NCBI GenBank assembly: GCA_903867585.1 | Contig: CAIPRZ010000057.1 | Coordinates: 1-21,494, forward strand | DNA from: an uncultured Chlamydiae bacterium | GTDB lineage: Bacteria > Chlamydiota > Chlamydiia > Chlamydiales > Rhabdochlamydiaceae | Length of the DNA: 21,494 nucleotides | Reading direction: 5' to 3' | Shown here: piece by piece, positions 8,138-14,511 of the stretch | How positions within the stretch are numbered: the first letter of the stretch is position 1 | Layout: each line of letters opens with the position of its first letter | The notes under the pieces: generated by a model | Seen by the model: only the letters and a program-made list of their open reading frames with translations | Database searches by the model: none | Told to the model about the DNA's origin: nothing | Position numbers and translations under genes: made by a program

Positions 8138-8571
8138 ACTTTTTCCTGTTTTAAATGCTCGATCGACTCACGTTCCATTTTTCGCATCAGTTTTTCATCT
8201 TTTTCATTCATATCATCATAGCCTATTAGATGCAAAAAGCCATGCACTACATATAAAATTAGTTCTTCAAAAGCGTCAAGGTTATGCTCTTTAGCATAAG
8301 AAATAGCCACCTGAGGGCAAACAAAGACCTCTCCAAGTAAGCAGTAGGGCTTTTGGTTTGGGGGATCAATGGGGCAGGTTATACAATCGGTAACAGTTGG
8401 ATTATTGAATAGCTGCTGGTGCAGAGATTTAATTTTATTAGGGCTGACGAAATGAAAAGAGACTTCATCAAAGCTTGTCTTATGAAAAAGGCTAAGCTTC
8501 TTTATGATATTTTGTATTAAAGATTTATCAATCGAAAGATCTTGCTGTTTATTGGAAATGTAGATGTTCAT
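8131..8571 (-). CDS. ybeY: Endoribonuclease/rRNA maturation factor YbeY
   Basis: A 146-residue protein. ATG 8571 is preferred over the longer TTG start at 8592 because homologues begin close to the MNIYISN strand. Recognisable YbeY blocks are TVTDCITCPI (59-68, canonical TDVLSFP), LLGEVFVCPQVA (78-89) and HGFLHLIGYDD (110-120). YbeY is a single-domain zinc protein needed for 16S rRNA 3'-end maturation and ribosome quality control. The metal motif is normally H-x3-H-x5-H; here the ligands are His110, His114 and Asp120, so the third His is an Asp. A strong hairpin sits directly upstream of the start and no Shine-Dalgarno is seen. It overlaps the CBS/CorC gene. Confidence 0.9.
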   Translation of the reverse strand: MNIYISNKQQDLSIDKSLIQNIIKKLSLFHKTSFDEVSFHFVSPNKIKSLHQQLFNNPTVTDCITCPIDPPNQKPYCLLGEVFVCPQVAISYAKEHNLDAFEELILYVVHGFLHLIGYDDMNEKDEKLMRKMERESIEHLKQEKVC

Positions 8572-8577
8572 GAATAA

Positions 8578-8601
8578 AGCACTGTTTAACAAAACAGTGC
8601 T
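8578..8601 (-). terminator. Perfect hairpin between the small basic gene and ybeY (terminator or leader structure)
   Basis: A 10-bp perfect stem (8578-8587 with 8592-8601, AGCACTGTTT/AAACAGTGCT) with a 4-base loop lies 11 bases past the stop of the small basic gene and ends seven bases before the ybeY ATG. On the minus strand it is followed by TTATTC, a poor U tract, so it may be an attenuating terminator or a structure protecting the 3' end of the upstream message. Confidence 0.6.
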
Positions 8602-8612
8602 AAACTTAAGGG

Positions 8613-8774
8613 TTACATGTTAACAGGAGTTTTAGGAAGGCCCGTTACTTTGGCGTTTTCGCCATTGGTCCATTTACCTAATCTCTTTAAAACATCGACG
8701 CGCTCAAAACGTTTTAAAACATTTCTTTTTTGAACGCCTTTATTGGATTTACCATAACTATTATGACGTGACAT
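8613..8774 (-). CDS. Small basic protein of the Chlamydiae/Verrucomicrobia type
   Basis: A 53-residue, highly basic protein starting MSRHNSYGKSNKG and continuing QKRNVLKRFERVDVLKRLGKW. This pattern is that of the short conserved PVC-lineage small basic protein family (TIGR04137 as I recall it), of unknown function; its size and charge suggest RNA or ribosome association. The gene begins three bases after the stop of another small basic gene and they share an upstream promoter. The upstream AGGTTAAG is a modest Shine-Dalgarno that overlaps the previous stop. It precedes the ribosome factor gene ybeY, which fits a translation-related role, but that is inference. Confidence 0.8.
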   Translation of the reverse strand: MSRHNSYGKSNKGVQKRNVLKRFERVDVLKRLGKWTNGENAKVTGLPKTPVNM

Positions 8775-8777
8775 AAC

Positions 8778-8948
8778 TTAACCTATTTGAGGGATGAATA
8801 CCGAAGACGCTAGATGAGAAGCCGCATTCGTATGGGCTTTAAATCCTAATGGGAGAGCGTCCTTTTTACTTCCTGTTTTTTTGGATGGAGATTTTCTTTT
8901 TTTAGGAGATCTCATCCGTCTTTCTTGCTGCTTGCTGATGCGAACCAT
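8778..8948 (-). CDS. Small Lys/Arg-rich hypothetical protein
   Basis: A 56-residue protein beginning MVRISKQQERRMRSPKKRKSP. The first 30 residues are very rich in Arg, Lys and Ser, and the tail (LPLGFKAHTNAASHLASSVFIPQIG) is neutral and hydrophobic. There is a clear TAGGAGC Shine-Dalgarno eight bases before ATG 8948 and a well-spaced promoter upstream, so expression is likely. It is the first gene of the pair with the small basic protein, three bases away. The charge pattern resembles a nucleic-acid-binding tail. I do not recognise a named family; it may be one of the short conserved hypotheticals found beside ybeY in chlamydiae. Confidence 0.75.
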   Translation of the reverse strand: MVRISKQQERRMRSPKKRKSPSKKTGSKKDALPLGFKAHTNAASHLASSVFIPQIG

Positions 8949-8977
8949 AGTCAAAGCTCCTATAAATAACTTGAGTT

Positions 8978-9007
8978 AGTATAGATAAAATGTTTGGTTC
9001 TTGGCAA
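8978..9007 (-). promoter_or_regulatory. Sigma66/sigma70-type promoter for the two small basic genes
   Basis: Minus strand TTGCCA (9002-9007) and TATACT (8978-8983) with an 18-base spacer, about 30 bases upstream of ATG 8948. Both hexamers match the consensus at five of six or four of six positions, and a good Shine-Dalgarno follows. Confidence 0.6.
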
Positions 9008-9010
9008 GTA

Positions 9011-9085
9011 TTATCCCCAAGTATCTAAAATAGAGAAATTCGGGTTTAAAAGTATTAAATAAATTTTTAAAACTGTTAAGAACAT
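9011..9085 (-). CDS. Possible 24-residue hydrophobic small ORF
   Basis: ATG 9085 is preceded at nine bases by AAGGA (9095-9099) and encodes 24 residues, MFLTVLKIYLILLNPNFSIL followed by DTWG, with a hydrophobic N-terminal half. It lies in an otherwise gene-free stretch between a DUF502 gene and the small basic genes, downstream of an extended -10 box at 9115-9123. Short AT-rich ORFs arise by chance, so this is a weak call. The remainder of 8949-9144 holds only the two promoter candidates and the weak hairpin at the DUF502 stop. Confidence 0.2.
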   Translation of the reverse strand: MFLTVLKIYLILLNPNFSILDTWG

Positions 9086-9114
9086 TTTTTAAATTCCTTG
9101 TATGGAGACAGGCT

Positions 9115-9123
9115 ATTATAGCA
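9115..9123 (-). promoter_or_regulatory. Candidate extended -10 promoter downstream of the DUF502 pair
   Basis: TGCTATAAT on the minus strand is a perfect extended -10 element (TGnTATAAT). There is no good -35. It could drive the 24-residue small ORF and, by readthrough, the small basic genes. Confidence 0.35.
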
Positions 9124-9132
9124 ATAAATAAG

Positions 9133-9150
9133 GATTAATAGGAATTAATC
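9133..9150 (-). terminator. Weak hairpin overlapping the stop of the last DUF502 gene
   Basis: A 7-bp AT-rich inverted repeat GATTAAT/ATTAATC (9133-9139 with 9144-9150, 4-base loop) spans the stop codon, followed on the minus strand by CTTATTTATT. It is at most a weak end signal for the long operon. Confidence 0.3.
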
Positions 9151-9768
9151 GGCATGAGTTCCGCAGGAAATCACAAAAGCTAGAGCTTCATTAGGGTCTA
9201 ATTGAATTAATTTAACCGCTTCTGCCTCTGTGATAATGAGGAATCCTGATACAGGATGGGGGGAGGTAGGAACAAAGACAACCCGGTCTAATTCAGGATT
9301 ATTAGGGATAAATTCGGGGCAATGCTTGTTTGTGACAAGACCTATGCAGTAGCGGTTGGGAGCAAAAAAAGGGACAAGAACAGATTCTTTAAAAAATTTA
9401 TTTTCAGGATCAAATAGTTTCGCACTCACATTTCTTGTTAAGCTGATTACCCAGCCAATGACCGGGAATTTCAATAAAAGATCTAGAGGTTTGTCTATTA
9501 AATATATTTTAAATTTATAGCGGGCTATTTTTCCTAAAATATAAGAACAAATAAGTAGAAACAATACGGCAATAAATTTCGCGGTTAATTTTTGAACATA
9601 GGCATGATTTTCAACAAATGGGATTTTTTCTAAAAACTCACGAGTAAGGAATATTTTACTTAAATGTAAGAAAGGAAGGGCCGCGATATCAATAAAAAAG
9701 ACAAAAAAATAAACCGTTACAACAATGGGTACTAGTAGGGCAAAACCGGCTATTAAGGTTTTTCGCAT
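9145..9768 (-). CDS. DUF502 family membrane protein (second of a tandem pair)
   Basis: A 207-residue protein from ATG 9768, which has a GGGGT Shine-Dalgarno nine bases upstream; the longer frame to 9786 would need a TTG start. It begins MRKTLIAGFALLVPIVVTVYFF, the typical DUF502 opening of a basic N-terminus, a first membrane helix and a Pro-containing core. A second membrane helix lies near residues 64-85, followed by GWVISLTRNV and the conserved VPFF...GLVTN, VVFVPTSPHPVSGFLII and ALAFVISCGTH blocks. The family is predicted inner-membrane with a soluble C-terminal domain and has no assigned biochemical role. Its 5' end overlaps the preceding DUF502 gene. Confidence 0.85.
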   Translation of the reverse strand: MRKTLIAGFALLVPIVVTVYFFVFFIDIAALPFLHLSKIFLTREFLEKIPFVENHAYVQKLTAKFIAVLFLLICSYILGKIARYKFKIYLIDKPLDLLLKFPVIGWVISLTRNVSAKLFDPENKFFKESVLVPFFAPNRYCIGLVTNKHCPEFIPNNPELDRVVFVPTSPHPVSGFLIITEAEAVKLIQLDPNEALAFVISCGTHAD

Positions 9769-10412
9769 GGTATAATGACCCCACAAGAAACGATATATTT
9801 AACCGCATCTTCTGCTGTGATATTGATCGGAGTGATCTCACTTTTTTTAACCATGATTAAAAATCCGGTTGTCGGGTTGGGGGTAGTAGGAATTAAAACA
9901 GAAACCATCTCTTCCCCGATCGCATTTATGCAGATTTGAGGGGACTCTCTAACAATTAAACCTAGCATGTACATCCCTTCTTTAGGGAAGGGGACCATGA
10001 CCACTTGCTTGAAAGAATTCTTATCAGAGACAAAAAGAGTTTTTATAATATCTTGGGTCGTTTTATATACGGTTTTTACAATCGGTATTTTATGTAAAAT
10101 AGCGTCTCCGATTGAAAAAAGAGATCTCATAAAAAAAACGCGCGTAATAAGCCCTAAGAAAAATGTGACAGTGACAAGAGCTACTAAAACAAGAGCTTTA
10201 GAAGCGTATAAAATAAATTTATCCTGAGGGATAAAAAGAATTTTTTTGCTTGTTATGGATAAATGAGAAAGGGCTTTAGAAACAAATCCTACAAAAGGCT
10301 CGGTTAAAAAATTAACAAGAAATCCTAAAATCGCTGCGGTTAAGATTAAAGGTAAAAGTATAACAAGCCCTGTTATAAAATTAGTTTTAAATTTTGTATT
10401 ACTTTTTTCCAT
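9753..10412 (-). CDS. DUF502 family membrane protein (first of a tandem pair)
   Basis: A 219-residue protein with two membrane helices (about 12-34 and 72-94) and the conserved DUF502 blocks IPIVKTVYKTTQD (about 109-121), VVMVPFPKEGMYMLGLI, VLIPTTPNPTTGFLIMV and DAVKYIVSCGVI. It shares its architecture and C-terminal motifs with the next gene, with which it overlaps by 16 bases, so the two are diverged paralogues from an old duplication and might form a heteromeric complex. It starts two bases after the rnr stop. DUF502 proteins have no established function; plant relatives are known as LCV/COV-like membrane proteins. Confidence 0.87.
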   Translation of the reverse strand: MEKSNTKFKTNFITGLVILLPLILTAAILGFLVNFLTEPFVGFVSKALSHLSITSKKILFIPQDKFILYASKALVLVALVTVTFFLGLITRVFFMRSLFSIGDAILHKIPIVKTVYKTTQDIIKTLFVSDKNSFKQVVMVPFPKEGMYMLGLIVRESPQICINAIGEEMVSVLIPTTPNPTTGFLIMVKKSEITPINITAEDAVKYIVSCGVIIPCEKP

Positions 10413-10414
10413 TT

Positions 10415-12331
10415 TTATTCCTTAAATAACCAATTTACATGCGAGTGGATCATATCAATATGTTCAGGTTGAACTTTGATTTTGACCCCACTTTTAAGTT
10501 CTTTTCCTTTACGTTTTCCATAAAGACTTTCTGTCTTCTCATCATAGATATAATAGTCATCTTTTAAATCAGAGAAATGAAAAAAGCCCTCAAGGCCTAA
10601 ATCAGACATATCAAAGAAAAATCCAAAGGGTTTGATCTTAGTAACAAGCGCTTCATAGATTTTCTTGTTATTCTCCTGCATCCATTTATCTAGGAGTCTC
10701 ATTTTTTTTAAGTTTTTAACGCTCATCTCCGCTTTGAAACTAATCCGTTCATTTTTGGAGCATTTATCAGCAATTTCTCCAAGATTCATTGTATGGTCTT
10801 GTTCAAAGAGTAATCTTTGGACAACAAGATCGCTATAGCGTCTTATGGGTGAGGTAAAATGAGTATAGTGTGTAAGCCCAAGACCATAGTGTCCCACGTT
10901 ATCATTAGAGTAAGACGCAAGACGCATCGAACGGATGAAAGCAACAGATAAGTGTCTAATTAAGGGAGTTTTAGCAATTTCTAAAAACATTTTCTGGATA
11001 TCAAATACATCAGGATCTACAGGCAAACTCATTCCAAGAGAACGGGCTAATTTTATGAAATCTTGATAACTATCTTCATGAGGGGCTTCATGGATTCTAA
11101 ATAAAGAGGGTATCTGTTTTTTATCTAAATCGATCGCTACGATTTCATTAGCTTTAAGCATGAACTCTTCAACCATTTGGTGGGTAATATCGTATTCAAC
11201 GATAAAAGTTTTTTTCGGCATCCCTTTTTCATCCACATCGATGACAAGCTCTGGCATGGAAAAATCGACACTGCCTCTTTGGCGTCTTTTATTTTTCAGA
11301 AGGTGACAAAGCTCAACCATGTTTTCTAATAAAGCTTTATAAGGGGACTGTTTTTTATCATCTAAGACCTCTTTAGCACTTTCATAGGAAAAACGACATT
11401 TAGATTTTATGACGCTTCGATAAATTTTATAATCGATGAGATCGCCTGTGGTATTAAAGTTCATGTGAACTGTTGCAGCAAGGCGTGCCACATTAGGTTT
11501 AAGACTGCATAATCCATTTGATAGGGCTTCTGGAAGCATTGGTACACAAGAGCCTGGAAAGTAGGTAGAATTACAGCGAGTGTAGGCCTCTTGATCTAGT
11601 TTTGAATGTTGAGGAACATAGGCTGCAACATCTGCAATGTGAACAAAAAGTTCGAAATGGTTATTTTCAAGCTTATTCACATAAAGAGCGTCATCAAAAT
11701 CTCTTGCTGTTTTGGGATCTATAGTCACACAAGATTGATCTTGATGATCGAGTCTTCCAATAAGCTGATTTTTTTTAATAGTTTTCCCAAAAAGGGCCGC
11801 TTCATCGATCACATCTTGAGGAAAATTATCCCGAATGAGGTATTCTTCACAGGCGGCTTTTATATCGCACATAGGATCTTCGATGTTTCCTATGATTTGA
11901 CTAAATCTTGCTTTGAGCGGTTTATTTTTTGTTCCCCAATCCTTAACTTCAGCAATAATCCGATCACCCGGTTTTAATTTCTGTTTAGCGTCATGGGTTA
12001 TTTCAATTAGCCTATGAGGACCAAGAACATGGGAATAACCAAGGGATTTAGTTTTCAAAGAATTCTTAGTGATGATTAAGGCTAAATGTTTGCGAGCTCG
12101 ATCTAGAACCTGGGTGATCTTTCCTTCAGGACCTTTGCCTTCAAAATTTTCGTGGGTGACATGAACTTCCACTTTATCACCATCAACAGCGGAATCGATC
12201 GCCCCTTTAGGAATAAAAACATCGGGATAGTCAGTAATCTCTGTTACAAACCCAAATCCTCGAGCATTTGTTCTTAACACCCCTTGAACTAAAATTGCTT
12301 TACGTGAGGGGTTTACTGGCTTTTTCTTCAT
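10415..12331 (-). CDS. rnr: Ribonuclease R (RNB-domain 3'-5' exoribonuclease)
   Basis: A 638-residue protein. Residues 10-80 form a cold-shock/OB domain (RGFGFVTEI...DVFIPKGAIDSAVDGDKV), typical of RNase R N-termini. The RNB catalytic domain runs from about 195 to 545. Its metal-binding motif is TIDPKTARDFDDA, with Asp205, Asp211, Asp213 and Asp214. A GLTHYTHFTSPIRRYSDL block (near 484-501) is also diagnostic. An S1 domain ends the protein (about 555-636). E. coli RNase R is longer (813); the shorter form lacks the N-terminal helix-turn-helix and the basic tail. The enzyme degrades structured RNA, including rRNA and mRNA fragments. Start ATG has an AAGGA Shine-Dalgarno and overlaps the folD stop by one base. 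Confidence 0.95.
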   Translation of the reverse strand: MKKKPVNPSRKAILVQGVLRTNARGFGFVTEITDYPDVFIPKGAIDSAVDGDKVEVHVTHENFEGKGPEGKITQVLDRARKHLALIITKNSLKTKSLGYSHVLGPHRLIEITHDAKQKLKPGDRIIAEVKDWGTKNKPLKARFSQIIGNIEDPMCDIKAACEEYLIRDNFPQDVIDEAALFGKTIKKNQLIGRLDHQDQSCVTIDPKTARDFDDALYVNKLENNHFELFVHIADVAAYVPQHSKLDQEAYTRCNSTYFPGSCVPMLPEALSNGLCSLKPNVARLAATVHMNFNTTGDLIDYKIYRSVIKSKCRFSYESAKEVLDDKKQSPYKALLENMVELCHLLKNKRRQRGSVDFSMPELVIDVDEKGMPKKTFIVEYDITHQMVEEFMLKANEIVAIDLDKKQIPSLFRIHEAPHEDSYQDFIKLARSLGMSLPVDPDVFDIQKMFLEIAKTPLIRHLSVAFIRSMRLASYSNDNVGHYGLGLTHYTHFTSPIRRYSDLVVQRLLFEQDHTMNLGEIADKCSKNERISFKAEMSVKNLKKMRLLDKWMQENNKKIYEALVTKIKPFGFFFDMSDLGLEGFFHFSDLKDDYYIYDEKTESLYGKRKGKELKSGVKIKVQPEHIDMIHSHVNWLFKE

Positions 12332-13227
12332 TAATTCCTTAATAGTAGATGATCTTCAAAAACAAGCTTTGAAGATCCGATAGTTTTAAATTTTTCCTTA
12401 TAGCTAAGGTAGGTATTCAAGAGCAAGCAGGCAATCGTCATTGGACCCACGCCCCCTGGAACTGGACTTAAATATGAAACAGTTTGTTGAAGCGAATCGG
12501 CTTTGCAATCACCCACAATTTTGCCATCTATTCGATTGATACCCACATCGATAACACAAGCCCCTTTCTTCACATAGCTGGCATCAATAAGTTCAGCCTG
12601 ACCGATTGCTACAATAAGAATATCAGCCATTTTTGTAATAGATTTTACATCTTTGGTACCAGAATGGACGCAGGTGACTGTCGCATTAGCGCCGTTTATT
12701 CGCGATGAGAGTAAATTAACTAAAGGTTTTCCGACGATGTGACTGCGTCCCATAATAACCACATGCTTATTATCGCACGACAGGTTGTAATAGCGTAGTA
12801 AATAAAATATTCCTTGAGGGGTGCAAGGGATAAAACCTGTAAAATCCTCTAGAACCAATTTTCCCATGTTTTTTGGGGTAAAGCCATCAACATCTTTTGA
12901 AGGGTCTATCATTAAAGGGAGTTTTTCAAGCCCTTTTGGTAAGGGCATTTGAATAATAATCCCGTCTACAGTCTCATCGTTATTAAGATCGGTTATAAGA
13001 TCTTTTAAAACTATATAGGAGACTTCTTGATCTAGAGTAATAACTCTAGAAATGATACCGACTCTCTCACAAGCTTTAGCTTTCATAGAAACATAGCTTT
13101 TCGAAGGTCCATGATCCCCAACAAGAAGAAAAACAAGGCATGGCGCTCTTTTTAAGGGACCCGATAGCCCCTCTTTAATGCCATTAAGTATTTCTTCACA
13201 AACAGGGACGCCTGACAACCATTTCAT
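12331..13227 (-). CDS. folD: Bifunctional methylenetetrahydrofolate dehydrogenase/cyclohydrolase
   Basis: A 298-residue protein with all FolD landmarks: YVSMKAKACERVGI with the catalytic-type Lys49, IIQMPLPKGL (91-100) with Gln93, DPSKDVDGFTPKNMGKL (108-124) with the conserved Asp pair, GRSHIVGKPLVNLLSS of the NADP-binding fold, and SPVPGGVGPMTIACLLLNT near the C-terminus. It interconverts 5,10-methylene- and 10-formyl-tetrahydrofolate in the cytosol, feeding purine, thymidylate and initiator-tRNA formylation. It overlaps the upstream IMPase-type gene by four bases and rnr by one, so it is cotranscribed. Confidence 0.96.
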   Translation of the reverse strand: MKWLSGVPVCEEILNGIKEGLSGPLKRAPCLVFLLVGDHGPSKSYVSMKAKACERVGIISRVITLDQEVSYIVLKDLITDLNNDETVDGIIIQMPLPKGLEKLPLMIDPSKDVDGFTPKNMGKLVLEDFTGFIPCTPQGIFYLLRYYNLSCDNKHVVIMGRSHIVGKPLVNLLSSRINGANATVTCVHSGTKDVKSITKMADILIVAIGQAELIDASYVKKGACVIDVGINRIDGKIVGDCKADSLQQTVSYLSPVPGGVGPMTIACLLLNTYLSYKEKFKTIGSSKLVFEDHLLLRN

Positions 13228-14006
13228 ATAAGAACCTTACTCATCATCGCCTCATGTAAAGAGCTATTACTTGCTAAGACGCTTGAGCTTTTTTTAAAGG
13301 TAAGAGTTTTATTTTGAAAGTCAGAAATTACGCCCCCTGCTTCTTGAATAAGAAGGGCTCCTGCTGAATAATCCCAAGCTTCTAAATAGGCTTCAAAAAA
13401 AAGATCAAAACGACCACAGGCGGTATAAGCAAGATCTAAGGCCGCTGATCCTAATCGACGTAAAGGGACTCCCATTGAGAGTAGTTTCACAATGGGTTGT
13501 ATTGTTTTTTCAACATTATCTTGAACTCTGTAGGGAAAGCCAGTGGCCCCAAAGGCGCTTTTAAGATCTTTTTGATGGGAGATGGTTATTTTTTTATTAT
13601 TGCAATAAGCGCCGCCTTGGTAGGTGGCATAAAAAAGCTCTTCTGTAGTTGGACAATAAATCACTCCGACACTTAAATGATTGTCTATAACTAAGGCAAT
13701 TGAAACGCAAAAAAAAGGGATTTTTTTGGCGAAATTAACCGTTCCATCAAGGGGATCCACTACCCAAAGAAACCTGTTTTGATGAAGATCCATTCCCGAT
13801 TCTTCACACAAGAAACTGTGATCGGGAAATTGAGAGCTGAGCTCTTTTTTGATTAAATTTTCAGAGAATTTATCGCATTCAGTTACAAGATCATTAATAT
13901 GAGATTTTGAGCTTATTTGATGGGCATCATGAAAATGTTTTAAAAGATAATCGCCCGCATTTTTAGCAGTTTGTTTGGCAGCTGTTAAATAAATTTCAAG
14001 ATTCAT
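13224..14006 (-). CDS. Inositol monophosphatase-family phosphatase (SuhB/CysQ-like)
   Basis: A 260-residue protein. Metal ligands are visible: Glu69 in CEESG, the WVVDPLDGTVNF signature at 81-92 with Asp84 and Asp87, and Asp212 in EAWDYSAGALLIQEAGG. These define the Mg2+-dependent IMPase superfamily, which removes phosphate from myo-inositol phosphates, sugar phosphates or 3'-phosphoadenosine phosphate. The WDxxAG version resembles SuhB/IMPA types, but substrate is not decided by sequence; chlamydiae use few inositol compounds, so a sugar phosphate or pAp is possible. Its start overlaps the MreD-like gene by 11 bases and its end overlaps folD by four. Confidence 0.92.
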   Translation of the reverse strand: MNLEIYLTAAKQTAKNAGDYLLKHFHDAHQISSKSHINDLVTECDKFSENLIKKELSSQFPDHSFLCEESGMDLHQNRFLWVVDPLDGTVNFAKKIPFFCVSIALVIDNHLSVGVIYCPTTEELFYATYQGGAYCNNKKITISHQKDLKSAFGATGFPYRVQDNVEKTIQPIVKLLSMGVPLRRLGSAALDLAYTACGRFDLFFEAYLEAWDYSAGALLIQEAGGVISDFQNKTLTFKKSSSVLASNSSLHEAMMSKVLI

Positions 14007-14511
14007 AAGCGTTTTTCTTAACTAATTTCTTGAGCGCAGCATAAACCTTTAGAGGAATAAAAACACCGACAAGACCCACTACGGCATCAAAAAAAGGATA
14101 TAAAATAAGCTGATAACTGATCATTTTTAAATTTACAGCAATAACAAGTCCTTTAAATGAACCAAAAAGGAGAAAAAAAAGACTATAAGTGAGCGATAAA
14201 CAAAAAGTAACCCCGAAAAAAGGGATGACATTTTCTTCGTAGTAGCGTCTTCTAAAGACAAGATTTATTAACCCTGCAAAAACATAAGCAAGGCTACTCA
14301 CCCCTAAACGATGTTGCAGTGTAAATAAATCGTGGCATAGACCGACACAAATGGCCATTATAATAATGGTTTGCTTGGAGCATCTGCCAAGAAGGGTGCA
14401 TAAAAAGGGGGCAAATCCAACAATTGGCATAGCAAGAGAGGATTGTGGAATCGCAAGATCAATAAAAAAACAGAGTAAAAATACAGCGATTAAACCGAGT
14501 ATTCGACGCAT
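13996..14511 (-). CDS. MreD-like integral membrane protein
   Basis: A 171-residue, very hydrophobic protein with about five membrane segments. The second half of the first block, MAICVGLCHDLFTLQHRLGVSSLAYVFAGL, follows the MreD pattern (G-x-x-x-D-L/I-x(3)-x-LG-x(5)-Y), and length matches the family. MreD works with MreB, MreC and RodA/PBP2 in the elongasome that builds the cell wall. No mreB, mreC or rodA is adjacent, so the call rests on pattern alone; an unrelated small multipass protein is possible. It overlaps the ugd end by 22 bases and the IMPase-family gene by 11, so its expression is tied to both. Confidence 0.5.
   Translation of the reverse strand: MRRILGLIAVFLLCFFIDLAIPQSSLAMPIVGFAPFLCTLLGRCSKQTIIIMAICVGLCHDLFTLQHRLGVSSLAYVFAGLINLVFRRRYYEENVIPFFGVTFCLSLTYSLFFLLFGSFKGLVIAVNLKMISYQLILYPFFDAVVGLVGVFIPLKVYAALKKLVKKNAYES

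Noticed and set aside
8572..8592. TTG start for a longer YbeY at 8592.
   Set aside because: It lies inside the hairpin, has no ribosome site, and adds residues before the normal YbeY beginning.
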